The translations under genes and the position numbers were made by a program. The notes beneath the pieces were generated by a model. It worked only from the letters and a program-made list of their open reading frames with translations, searched no databases and was not told the DNA's origin. DNA of 60,232 bases from UBA1181 sp045639525 (GTDB taxonomy: Bacteria; Bacteroidota; Bacteroidia; Bacteroidales; Paludibacteraceae): NCBI GenBank assembly GCA_045639525.1, contig JAZUDI010000082.1, forward strand, positions 1 through 60,232. Reading direction: 5' to 3'. The first letter of the stretch is position 1. Every line of letters begins with the position of its first letter. Of this stretch, positions 28,801 to 33,000 are shown one piece after another.

Positions 28801-29786
28801 GCGAAGGCGAGATCGCAACACTCGTGGCCGACGGTGCGGCTCACTTCGTATGGCAAGACGCCACCACGAACAAAGTCGAGGAGGGACGTTCTATCACCAG
28901 ATCCGGATTGAAGCCAGGAGCCAACAAGTTCTACATCACAGGTACCACAATCAACGATTGTAAGAACACGAAGGAGTTCACCTTGTTGGTACACGCCAAC
29001 CCAACTGTGAAGATCCACGACACCATCACCGGTTGTCCAATGACAGAGACCACCGCGGAATTGACGGTGAAGGATCCGAACATCCTCTGGTGTGAATGGA
29101 GCAGCTTCCCTATCCACGGCGACATCATCAGTAACTCATCCAAGAAGGTGATCGCGACAATCACCGAGCCAACTGAGGTGTATGTGACGGCTATAGACGG
29201 AAACGGCTGTAAGGCATACGACACATTGACTGTGGACGCCTTGAAGTTCAACCCTATCAAATTCGACGTCACCCCAACCATCATCGATAGCAAGAACAAT
29301 ACGATCGAGATGACAGGAATCTTCCCAGAGACACACAACTGGACGTGGGATACCGACGACAACACGGATGACAAGAGAGGCCAAAACGTGAAGTACGCCT
29401 TCACCAACCCAAGCACAAGGGATAGTTTCTTGATCACCGCCAGAGCGATCGACGAGAAGGGCTGTCTGTACGAGGGAGATACCATCGTATATGTTTGGAA
29501 AGACTTCTGGGCACCAAACGCCTTCACGCCAAATGATGATGATATCAACGATGGATTCCACTTCTTGGGTACCGAGTTCATGACTGACTTCCATTTCATC
29601 ATCTACGACCGTACAGGACGAATCGTCTTCGAGGGCAACGACCGCAACGCCAAGTGGGATGGCCGTGACCTAAACGGCAACTTATGTCCTTGGGGCGTTT
29701 ACGGATATGTGGTTGACTTCAAGAGTGAATACAAGGGCATCGACAAACAAGATACCCGAAAAGGTACCATCACTTTGATTAGGTAA
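4815..29786 (+). CDS. Giant T9SS-exported repeat protein (8323 aa), adhesin or filament-like
   Basis: This is one unbroken frame of 8323 codons. A signal peptide (residues 1-29, cleavage after ETNA) is followed by a region opening NEDTPNLSFEKGTFEGW, the start of a jelly-roll-like N-terminal domain common in large Bacteroidota surface proteins. A Cys-rich insert lies at 249-335 and a PKD-like unit at about 555-645. From about 652 to 8140 runs an array of 70-90-residue Ig/PKD-like units with the pattern ICxGxxxTLxAxGAxxYxW...TYxVxGxDxxGC...VxxxP. A last PKD-like unit and the T9SS type B sorting domain (8231-8323) end the protein. T9SS cargo of this class is carried across the outer membrane and held at the surface or released. 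Gliding adhesin SprB and CHU-type giants are the best-known parallels. The cargo role is well supported; ligand, attachment and any motility function are unknown. It has its own promoter and terminator, and a paralogue follows. Confidence 0.93.
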   Translation: MIANQVCKLLKISLLTIFAILSFIAETNAATRNEDTPNLSFEKGTFEGWKRWYGYYGPKDWTNKQQCETEPLFISQSTNQPVENVGDVWAEKTESVINNERGTFEVMANPGFDMNLACDNIKIVPIGYGQSMKIGTSNYMEGTELHYDDGRTTSRQMRALAEKSTYEYTVTENSSLLTINYAVIIQEDKNVIHLDEMPRFAINVYTKEATPETLCISTSYKSNDPRLQLANAHGITRHEHKEIVTTDNCLQWDCTRRSLTECEIWDYDRCIKTEKREVEDKTKCVQYKCTKWDRWGNCTQRSKKDCEIYGTKWIDECVLRQDVCTQYQCEDWGACLKYETKEVVSYTYTPDPNSKCAASLVYQQLADEEFYYDGWKTISYDLRKYIGKTIIIEVINRDCLEHLNRCANSDSHASGKTFYTSSGTRTNEKCGSFTAYCTECNAYKTFVKSCTGGHHRTYAYFNAASQRMELKIKNCGNVGQPATITAPEGFDVYEWTMDGKAGKFNTGLNSPNICNIPYTEIKDNVNYYCTMYNTADPTCTKVVETFRLSTNPIVADFNTDLACYNEVHFDNLSKVNEVTMADGTKKKNDEITYQVWSFYNQDGKYETGEENPTYLFNCKQDGGCKYTTKLAVITKNDCRVEISKPIEVNQRPEVIIEGDKTVCYGDSTMLMLNSESYPASALAPGDYYEYAWENEAGDVLKKGRGADGRWFWAKPSNGTARYTLKIYHNEISEHGNEVTCVYSGTHDVSVIEKPVAKISIANMYTPNGEIKQVDLCKNTTAILSGSSTMQKCMFGWSKGEKFDLDNVNLQLGDDNGTRIDTADIILSDTTKFYLFVEAENGCYQIDSIRLNALPLPKLEITADGELTANGYKEICSGESTVLKVSGKDAQDKAINNFVWTTPNQGQPTLEAITATPAEENAYFKDGKYIYKYEVSGSDKLGCTAKDSLLIYMYKNPTLSFNEFPGGVCAGEEFTLKVSGVDSIVVDNNLESGSTASPATAPIEAKLVANEAKRFYSVEGIKINGDITCKSSNEFSINVLAAPKISIIGVTTICEGGKLSLAADGANSYKWWKESDKTTKSGATYEEETPENGWYYVEGTQSGASACKSTDSVMVSIHKAPALEIEYDPAAVCVGNTKELSAKKVDGSDPTSFRQFNWSNGSVGERITVAVYNETAAGEKITVTGYDEYNCPSEAEATLYTKPYPTITATASTNNCEDSEATVTLSGADQYIWQKSVISENNNPNTPYVWTIDNVGKAGTKEYLITGSLDGCSKEEYVQLTVLEAPALAITGIEGGICEGDEATLTVTGGVTGGTYEWEYRVPGESTWRTISDKTGNEITVSPAVDTEYRVSGKGSNGCTGTSSPALLQVHIIPTITIHRDIASTDSCENSIVKLNAEGAGENGTYSWSITATDGGKTIANATGKSISFPLSENANILVVGSTENMCSNNATKTITVYPYPVFTMEKDFVCDGDVISMKVVNKSDADTITWIPESSCSGMTGKYEGYQMYEFQDNQPKSGLSTYKIKAIGTSEMGCKTEKTFNFSVVSRPNIYITGKMDYCEGENIALIAKGGSSYEWDNGITKSAEFDSIAKIGRESFTVTGTDSRGCSNTATYNININPAPIITIKNKESMEKSICYGDAVTLEAQGGNSYTWKQVIGTESNNYPCSSCQSINPVIQSDVKYIVSGINEKSCAGKDSVSFSVRQKPELVFKSEKDTVCSGMATQITVSDVNQNVSVWGYDSNLKNATHDNKSLTFNTGEMTGAKNYVITAQSAAGCTAQGNITIEVYSSETVGINNGLGYVCKDEPATLSAIGSDNLTYTWVPQDGKTVTYIDGTTSNSKEIKVNINETTRFLLQAEDAHGCIVKSDIKGMEVKNKPEINILQTPSTAICTGRDVKLTVSGAATNTTPMRSDGWTWYDVDMNDLHNKSNNYSIAELNGAVGFFVQGTDQNGCISELKSHTIQTTGAPEFEIKVDKEEVCKNNKVQFSVETSDTDIVSYIWENGKGSGLKFDTTLTVAKDYTIKVTLDNGKCTTTKSRTVKVNDIPRVSITSVSGKNSICEGDSIVLQANVTNADLSKITYIWNNAQWNNNKSESAYQAQYIAPSNTNRIVSQVVVKEGNCESVPATFNVNVNELPKVEILGQNAVCAGNTVELVASGVDTKNYTWAQDGENVGGGSTYKPTIHTDTKFSLKGIDANGCVGEFTKTVVANPIPSFSLEAQDVCEGTKGSIEFKDAAFVDKFHIERTNMNKTVNAPATIFTDEQPLRESTIYTVHATSSENCSSENQHVTIDVKVSPNVQIESNPINQQICLGQSVTLTATGATDYTWKDLTPVAGDNSKVIVTPATAGEHTYTVTGYAYNCPREASITIKVHELPTIKDIATVKACEGDIATLHAEKESGEGTFQYIWDNSSTVLTGEYIYPVLNSDMTFTVHAVDGNNCESEPKTAQALLDSKPKAIFTEPSVCENRDATVTFSDKNGDAIDKLQLLGKDAVMGNTITFESNTETKTYNLTIYGNNGCQSDTFVTVNVEKNPVISFIPATDDFSSQMCVGDIFSLEANAENAEFEWRCKTTDDYDVGGLNGNNIIEFYPSSKRDDKNDPHVFVVTATSTNPLHCTSQIEYRITVNDTTPNKIEGDNAQCIDGNLTLKSQSQSFMSYSWTEEGNAGFVISSNRSITEKIDGDKRYKLEATDANGCVSTSYHEVKAVPMPSFELVPDKVCAGETSTTKVKDVEPNVTYTWANKGTGSEMTEKLSATYTYSVTGTYTYRNDNNEIIKQCTSDPVKTTTVVNPLPNFSIISNNTHNNTVCEGETIDLSVSGEYNAYDWRMGSVDGSTATIKNGDNKRQTITITPSGTNIDYYVTVNDANGCENSKSIIVSSVKQPNPTFDYKNAACPGSVVTIEANAEGATQYEWWDNDKRTIVGNGKSFSVAVDDITANDTIFYVVATNFIGCKSDATPAKVVKAQKPTFSVKSPQYVCAGDKPTIELHGAYYYRWDSEGNYSGINDGSKSAEDRGAIFKETESLTSDKVYTITAWNDEKTCQDTKEITIPVKQKPIISIKDENGNQTSASICINNSITLNAVTGDTHNPSYVWSSDNYTWGANNRNNVALTATNESVSQYKVTLKVTDGDTKCNNTTDFYVNINPRPIVQIIPDENPVCDGSDMVLRANSVFKSYDWSAANADGTKKGATISSNNDLTIPGLSEAQKIRLEVEDENGCRNSSTLDVYTKSFPTVQAEAKTICYNDYPSITITESDADTYMWPDGTTTISSDKPTWTSNAKLTGDKTFTISVVKDGCRKDNIQVFAGVFKPTELSFKVNGENTNGRPAMACKDNELTIAVTNSGLTNINWVNEAKSEATITDKITASKSYKVTAMDGNECPTEGTQTVNVYQTTTVSISGEEEVCQGGNIPFKATGSELYSWSISPKDAGVITCNTTDSSEITVTKIKKPFQILASGVDQNGCASNPSAAKSIKVKEAPIIQITGIPANGVICSGTAINMKVTSNGDYTKWTAGAGIISDNEVQTQLTTSKGSKRVETYTIEAKLGNCPADSVVKINVNPRPSLVISTAGAICSGDSTTIAVKEVYGADVNYTWRKDIHNFRTYPSGDTIKVGKGGKYYVSAQMNDADTRCASDEVEININEVAQPTISLAQSGTLCKGNNITLTASGNGQNPSWYYLSNGKASEMSIADGVNEIQPIITQDTSFIVVASITQSFTNTTLVCKNSDTIQLKMNPDPTFHFDAPTVCYDKPMTIKVVSDETTNQYEWSWNGGNQQETGLSQTINNMQGSYIFKVKATSKDGCETTKDTIVDIYALPIIKGISGENIICEEDQNKTLTVECDDPTAITNYVWSANNASDFSVKEGNKAQITMTPLIDNKEKQITYNVEVTDIHNCVSSKSYDVDVKPTPILQFISEENCPNEPTNVVASTKNNVEDVTFTWYESNEGEKGNIVSVGDKLEKEIKQKTDFIVVATSPFDCEKQEEISVDVRPMPIITFIGGNSICEGESTEITILNSNDKVSASYYWQEIDPSKSVAKQTLSPKSTTTYNIKVMAEGNCEIDTFVTITVKPKPVVTINGMRDGDAQVCAGSAFELGANVSNITGTFKYCWDSECKNQNSEDIQFNVGKDTVLIKQVSKVSSTTYQVIAEDELTTCQDITTFTIYSLPNPDVKIAAVDPVCEGTDANIEIIGANKDYEYVWKHGKTGASITEKIDAEQKFVVTCTNPTNGCSSQDSIVVKTKPYPTIQLSEKDITKCKDASFNVKASISNYQANSDTTFSWKKENDANFIQIGSELNDKITEGSTYIVTVEMDECQSTEKVTTNYYPTPSVSIDGDKSVCDNAEATMTVNINGTDATYDVQWIYEKSSASDSWNDLEISGSDNKTATAKNLAYSDKGYTFIASATGANGCPGYSDPFTINTWNNPIVSITAKDYDCRNAEVQVSASLNNGNGSYTWEINGKEEAGAIVLFKLEENTTLKVAGRDDNGCVGSDTKEIKVLENPTITIDGKRSFCENDEAGTELTFKGATFYDFGNGMKNASQNEAVKNVFKPTKTQDYTIQYSLKYENGVTCTGSENITIEVAPLPDVRINGELAGTASICEGSSIVLNATSGLKDYNWVVSPFNGESSYSDDKEALTLKVVANTQPIDVTLSASTTDTECRNIATYTINVNSKPEFTISAKEAVCENSSVELTVASKPGAEAISSLDWGALNSSRNAKSITVVTTQPAGQQENYKVTATSIAGCSNTDSVQVNIMAAPSMTLTAKDICENDAASIQFKSKDTKSFTVDGKAITLGGDSVWHETGVIRQAGIHTIHVKAINDYCETEEQVNFNVINLPNVKITAPAFLCKNNTEATLVASDADRYQWRVFDEATSKFVDMPGETNKTLTITPPNASDVTLRYALEVTVGECQNKDSVNIQVFNTPEFTMNKELIIVCEGTDKVLEFSDGSNVGTWTWSTGAQNTPSITLTNITEEKQINVVAETQYGCKATKSFIVSPKAYPTFRKVGPDFVCKGSEAKINIYTSDESDIPLADYVWRGNTKPSNLDWGTTLTIREVINAKTDFEISLENNYQDSRDTTMDGIRNPDFISNKLTCQSKEIVTVDVWDLPVISVNGGKADTTICDNANVVLSATSSDIKPTGWHWKSNNSDITTESATASNTTTTVAPHNDTKYIVIAENNNGCIDSTDFSIYVNPLPTFTLNTPLSVCDGSDTIATVQAGKELLYQWETGEGFTTAKTFNIYNITADKTLSVIAKDENGCESNPVEKTIQWMPNPKIEFVDPIYNVCYGRDVTLKVTDNTAGGEQNTYVWMNDANNTGKEFTKKNLTEFTQFTVEGKRGVCVQTQTWNVDIWSLPNVKIDMSPSTAVCWDESVTLNGNGANKYAWKENDGEVSFNVADYNSNKDTTFTHLTSQTMKYLWGIDANGCANKDSISININKLPVFTISGDTIACEGAEVTMTAQKDASTVGGLNYRWSNKKDHTLGQNDELRITITRDTLLYVTATNAEGCEKSDSIRVFMKKYPNIRSVKDTQNVCKNDEAVLAVATDMAGVVFDWKDARTGTQITEGLSDNNRTLTQSISSYKEFTARAIKSYPIFNNEERQCISDTTFKITPWELPIIRLKGQDEVCAGESVTLNAEGGVAGKYHWSYEYQEGNNTVRVDTTALDPSAVTDELQPVPNRDLVTYRVQGQDDKTCKNNAEFQVRRNILPDFRIIADEQVCENTTTTVRVSASISYNYKWDENGYRTNISHEYFIIGDTTITIQAIDSKTLCEKSLTHKIYSKEHPSLMIEADDYTCMNSPTTFKTQNTDAQTTFSWYEGLDKSLNPMKVGYEATTAPLKAESWFYVEAAKKYEKTTCYSDTSFRVQILQLPNIKIEEGNNIAVCKTKPVTLHASNGDPDKYAWDTENTALVSATPQYQFTPTTQGEKHTLLGGKTYTYDKDYVCYKTDETTITLNELPVFAVDGPKDACENTKISLSGSSKDNLSYEWTDTKGNRISSLKSHTFTITKDTTVRLIAFNAFGCDDSRDYDVKMHHYPVIVKDTVSTNVCKNDKALLRIHHEDDADLKQVTYQWNDWGEEGAILNSDHITPTVSKQTQYAVTVSNVVDEANNIVCATTNRYTVNTWDLPTIIVENISVCPDSSATLSVSSPSIIEKFSWVGTDVEGTTYKTPSISKDTIFKVTGIDNNHCVGEGTAIVSLYDLPQFNLSDNGPVCRGSQITVEADNIGLEYDWNDLKGFRTDRTFSKELNDKETISVWGRSSYGCMRQKSIEVNVKDIPVLTLKMTNSNGQESNYVCHGEAMTLTASGANGGYTWAKDGSELTDQKGSNQILLTNLTVPVNVTLKGESNQCESVIDTTINIWSLPTIQIEALTADVCIGKKDSLYAKGGLTGLYQWSGPVINDANVKWTGSSVDDLSKDNIEILLDSKTNTSFMAKYLVKGTDENGCKGTGSIDIRVNNSPTVKIEGDLLVCHGAEANLMATGNAESFIWNVEGEESYLSTVNPVITKDNTKITLTGTDNNGCEADTVAFINTKPNPIILISTNTGVDTVCKNDRIRIDLKAVDNKGNDMSQNAVWEWQNENTNSFWEEQIANKKNYNVRVGVNECYHDTTFSINTWPLPIFEIKSEDAICINGSVTLTAEDDKNGNGPLSYVWSKTTQGGSGTTTVIPGNTGNILEDMPTETMRYAAIGTDKHNCKSTAYQMIRVDTLPTDIRIITSPSDSICSGENVTMKVTGSAIDYTWSIGDELITSGEELTYKIQNNDVTFTVKGRNANGCEWTIHKKIYKKDLPILRVEEKPDYVCYNTEAVIKVSGAETYLWDNNGKEETTSEILTMDRTFKVKGYKNGCESSPIDIFVPVKSLPTILITANKTENEICYNDSIELIGNGGKSGSYVWENGEYTTDNITVSPKETKSYILTGKDEFGCENSNEYKVIVHELPKLHIEAAFDRICQADIDTLWVVNDNPKDIHGAQVLFKSYSWGDGETVEKITSSVKNNKRFDVIVQDIYGCIGTAVKDIEIKPYPKLKINAPEYICLGDDNTVSVSGASTYVWNDGSSKSEFTNTLRRDTTYTVTGDLEGCKSDTTFSVGVRQLPNVWISSNVDAICLKESITMKANGASTYVWNVRDVNTNRMDGETATVIPAKADQTYRYSIIGTDEFGCKNVDTFDVKVYPLPTIDIHGETEICQGDMDTLWVTGDATRYTWTNTGEQTDTIFPIVDTKTTYNVTAESNMGCIAKSKITVSVKPYPVININAPKYVCFGDKAILEASGANSYIWQNDETLTNKRLTETPEKGKSYSVKGTTNGCTSEASVYVDVNPLPYVWITGEESLCYGDNTTLSANGATTYLWSTRQLGEHITVTPTDTFKATAYSVIGTDAFGCKNTDTFNIIVHPLPDVRILGDNATCNGDATHLEAVGAKEYVWNTSEQGAHIYPIITANKTFTVEGTDEYGCKNTFDKTVTRKYYPVLSYTAPSAVCDGNEVTVTVTGATKYTWSGSESLVARGGTMKDTIRERTIYTVSGEENGCTTTRDIVIDKYELPTIWVNGPAIACQGSQLKLTATGGSTYTWTWGNNIYRNASMSDKPEKTTTYKVVGIDSHKCTNSAEHTVVVNPAPKFSIDGATEVCEGTATTLTAVSEDNSQLSYSWSNGAGTPSITPMINTTTKFIIVGKDANNCESTITHTVVSQKIPVVTWNGKTTLCQNKNLTLTATGAKSYIWTCSERPNTTLSTTNVMTDYPSTSAVYTLVGSSNGCSAEPINIPVNVLPNPSMTYQGNTTICEGNQLTLTAYGASQYQWSTGSVNRVMTTTPPAGDTIITVTGTDNNRCQTTLEIPVKVNPMPVFTVEGNTNVCKGEYTTLVANGNAQTYYWGYQTPIYDKNISNNGMPIAVQIETPTYVFAKGVDNNGCESEISLPINLLTPPIVKYEGNTTVCLGESIELQASGNAKKYFWSTDGGVTKREGNPFTFTPEGVTRIILSGEADNGCVTSNEIYIETNVAPNVDIYGDSVICEGEIATLVADGAAHFVWQDATTNKVEEGRSITRSGLKPGANKFYITGTTINDCKNTKEFTLLVHANPTVKIHDTITGCPMTETTAELTVKDPNILWCEWSSFPIHGDIISNSSKKVIATITEPTEVYVTAIDGNGCKAYDTLTVDALKFNPIKFDVTPTIIDSKNNTIEMTGIFPETHNWTWDTDDNTDDKRGQNVKYAFTNPSTRDSFLITARAIDEKGCLYEGDTIVYVWKDFWAPNAFTPNDDDINDGFHFLGTEFMTDFHFIIYDRTGRIVFEGNDRNAKWDGRDLNGNLCPWGVYGYVVDFKSEYKGIDKQDTRKGTITLIR
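5559..5840 (+). other. Cys-rich threefold repeat inserted in the N-terminal domain of giant protein 1
   Basis: Residues 249-342 hold twelve Cys (249, 254, 262, 270, 284, 289, 298, 306, 317, 324, 329, 335). Three imperfect repeats begin at C249, C284 and C324 with the pattern CxQ(W/Y)xC(T/E), followed by Trp and acidic or basic residues. The paralogue lacks it: there the flanking sequence passes almost directly into the shared segment GWKTISYDLRKYIG / DWSTVVYDLRDYIG. It reads as a disulfide-knotted module inserted in a loop. I do not recognise the family. Confidence 0.75.
6769..29234 (+). repeat. Array of Ig/PKD-like coding repeats in giant gene 1
   Basis: The array holds some 90 or more units by length (about 7,490 residues at roughly 80 each; not counted one by one). 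It starts at RPEVIIEGDKTVCYGD and ends at TAIDGNGCKAYD. Each unit typically has VC or IC near the start, a central YxW, then a late GC, matching the B-strand and F-strand Cys and core Trp of an Ig fold. Units differ strongly in protein sequence, so the array is old rather than freshly amplified. Boundaries are approximate. Confidence 0.85.
19060..28500 (+). repeat. Three-domain super-repeat (A-B-C) in giant gene 1
   Basis: In this stretch every third unit opens with a YP- or xP-type A boundary, at about 19060, 19795, 20611, 21352, 22139, 22892, 23614, 24388, 25148, 25849, 26523, 27172 and 27838. The period is 650-816 bp. In many triads A modules end in W-x-LP (for example NIWSLPTI, NTWDLPTI). 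B modules end in NxLPxF or HPLPxI type linkers, and C modules end in KxYPxI type linkers. Positions are good to about 15 bp. Confidence 0.7.
29505..29783 (+). other. T9SS type B C-terminal sorting domain of giant protein 1
   Basis: Residues 8231-8323 start FWAPNAFTPNDDDINDGF and include DFHFIIYDRTGRIVFEG, KWDGRDLNG, CPWGVYGYVVDF and the final KGTITLIR. This is the gliding-motility-associated C-terminal domain (CHU_C, TIGR04131 type), which directs export through the type IX secretion system. All family landmarks, including the PNAFTPN opening and the NxxWDG turn, are present. Confidence 0.95.
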
Positions 29787-29811
29787 AAGAGATTCAAATC
29801 GCTTCAAAAGA

Positions 29812-29846
29812 AAGGTCGGTTGTCACATGGGCAACCGACCTTTTTG
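29812..29846 (+). terminator. Intrinsic terminator between the two giant genes
   Basis: A perfect 12-bp stem pairs 29812-29823 with 29833-29844 (core AGGTCGGTTG/CAACCGACCT), and the T run extends to 29846. It lies 26 bp past the first giant stop, so the second giant gene probably needs its own promoter. Confidence 0.9.
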
Positions 29847-30049
29847 TCTTATGTTAAAACAGCTGGAGGAAGGGGGAAATATGGATTTCAAAATTGCGTG
29901 TGATTGTATTAATATTCAACGGCGAATAAATAGTAAAAGGCAATAAAATTGCACCATTTATAATTTGGAAAGTCGATTATTTAACTTAAATTAGCAAATT
30001 GAATATAGTGGGTATGCTATATTGGTAAACCGCTTAGAAATAACTGCTT

Positions 30050-33000
30050 ATGAAAGAAACAAAGTTAGATCTCAAGAAGATTGTCAAGATATTTTTTGCC
30101 ATACTTTTGGTTGCTGCCGGACTATGCAACAATGCGTATGCCGTAAATGAAGACACGCCAGGTTTGGGATTCCAGGGAATGACAGGATTCTCCACCACAT
30201 GTGGCGACGGAGACAAAGGCGTCTGGAAACGATATTACGGTTACTGGGGTCCTGTTAAATTCGATGCGACGCAGATCAACTCCGCCATATCCAGTTTGTA
30301 CTACGGTACCAACCGTAACATAAACACGAAATACAGTTCAGAAGGAAATGGTTGGGTACGATATGGCCAGCCCATCTATGCGTACAGAAAAAATGACGGA
30401 TCGTTTAACACAGATACCAAACCAGTTCAATACGGATCCGAAATTCCCAAAGGAGATGTCTCAATCATCAACACAAGAGAATTAGATCCCAACAACAGGA
30501 AATGTACGGGCTATCCATTCTACACACAACCGGAGGGGTTAACAGCAGGACAAAAAGTTGCCAGAGTGGGAAGTACCGGGTATCCTGAAATTGGATACGA
30601 ATCCGGTGAAGTCTATGCCTATGAGAGAAGAGCAATGGCGGAACGATTGGTTTACACCTTTGTCGTAACCGAAAACAGCACACTCCTCACCTACCGATAC
30701 GCAGCACTCATCGAGGAACCTGAAGGACAGGGAGAACACACCGGAGACGAGCGCCCGGGAGCACAATTGAATGTTACCATCCAAAAAGGAGACGAAATCA
30801 TCAAACCAGTCTGCAGTGAATTCAGCGTCAACGCGAACAAAAACAACACTCAGCTCGTCAAAATCCCTAAAAACTGTAGTGGAACAGGAAACGATGTTTA
30901 CTACAAAGATTGGAGCACGGTTGTGTACGATTTGAGAGACTACATCGGCTCAACCGTCAACATCGAAATCATCGTCCACGACTGTCTGGTGCAGGTGGAT
31001 GTTTGCCAAGACTGTCATAAACCATTGGGTTCGAGAGGTGCTTACAGTTGTAAGTACTGCGGAAGCAGAAAAGTGAGGATACAACCAATGGCTGGAGGAC
31101 ACCGTGCCTACTGCTACTTCACGGCAGAGACCAGAAGAATGGAGATGAAGGTGGACAACTGTCCAAGCAACGATGTGGTTACCATCACCGCACCGCTCGG
31201 ATTCAGCCATTACAATTGGACGACTGGAGAGGGCGTCGGTTTAAGAACGGAACCAGGAAAGCCTTGGATCGCTTACGTCAATAGGTCAGAAATCCAAGAA
31301 CACATGGACTACATCTGTACCATGACCGGAGACGAAGAGGACTGTAGCGCTATTCAAGGTATCGTCCAATTGGCAAAAGATCCACTCGGCGCAAAATTCT
31401 CCAAACGTATCGCCTGCGACAACGAGGTGAAATTCGTGAACGAATCCTACATCACCCCTGTCAAGCAACAAACAGGTGAAATCATCGAACCGGATGAAAT
31501 CACCAAATACACTTGGAAATGTACGGACGGCATGGGACACAACTACGAGTTGGTCACCACAAAAAAGGATGAGACCCCTACCTATATTTTGGAATACACC
31601 CAAGAGAACAAAGGATACTACACCGTCACATTGGACATAGAGACCAAAAACGGATGTACCTCACACTACGAAGAGGAGATCAGTATCTCCCCTCGTGAAA
31701 ACATCAGTATCGATGGAGAATTCAAAGTATGTCGCGGAAGCGAGGCGAATTTGCAAATCTCCAACTACAACGATCCAGGCAACGTTTACACTTGGTACAG
31801 AGTGAACGGCACCAGCAAGACAAAAGTTTGGGAAGGAACCGGCTACGAGTATTCTAAACTCAATGTTAAGCCAAACGGCAAAGAGAACTATACCGTAGAT
31901 ATTCTCCGCATCGAGGATATCACCTCCAACAACATTGTAGTCGATAAACGCAACTGTATCTACAGCAAAGATTTTGAAGTGGATGTTTATGAGATTCCTA
32001 CCATTTCCATCACAGGAACGGGAGGCAAAGCAAGTAGCATGACAGCCAAGCCAAAATTCGTAGATATCTGTGAGAGCGAAGATAACGCCACATTGACGGC
32101 AACAGAGACCACCAGTCCGAAATTAGGCATCACCTCTTGGACATGGAGTGACTTGAACAACACGAACAAAGACATCGTCAGTCCGCAAGACACCACCATG
32201 TATTATGTCTATGCCAAGACAAAAGAGGGTTGCGAAGGAAAGGATTCCATCAAGGTCAATGTAAGGAAGAAACCAACATTAATCATCGACGGAGGTGACG
32301 AAATCTGTGTGGGCGAATCCATCACTTTGAAGGCGAAAAGCGCAGAAAATGATGTGACCGACGCGACCAAATACCACTGGTATGAGGTAGATGGCAGCAC
32401 AGAGCGCGAAATGGTTAAGAGTGCGGCAAAGGGAGGAAGCACCACCGACTCTTTGGTGATTATGCACACCACACCATCCAGAATCGGAAGCGATGACTAT
32501 ATGTACAAATTGGTCGGAACGAACAAACACGGATGTACCTCTTCCATCAACAAGCAAGTGGTGGTGAGAGATATGCCTAACCCAATCATTCCTCAGCCAT
32601 TGGATATCTGTAAGGGAGCCTTAGTCACCTTATCTATATATGGTGGAGACTCCACCATGATTGAAGAGAGCGAAAACCAAAAGTACCAAAAGGTACCTTA
32701 TACCACCAGTTTAAAACCTACGGATGAACCGAAGTTCCACGTTTGGGTGAAGAATGTATATAACAATGTCCAATGTGCGAAACGAGTTGAAGTGGATTAC
32801 CATGTGGACAGCCTCCCTGCCATCCAAATAGAGGGAATCACGGAGATCTGTAACGGTGAAGATATCCAATTGACCGCATCGGACGTCATGAACTACGGGG
32901 CTAATAAACCCAATAGCAGCGACTACACCTATCGTTGGACAGACCCTAAGGGTACCAAGACCGCAACAATGACGGCCAGTCCGACGACAAGTACCACTTA

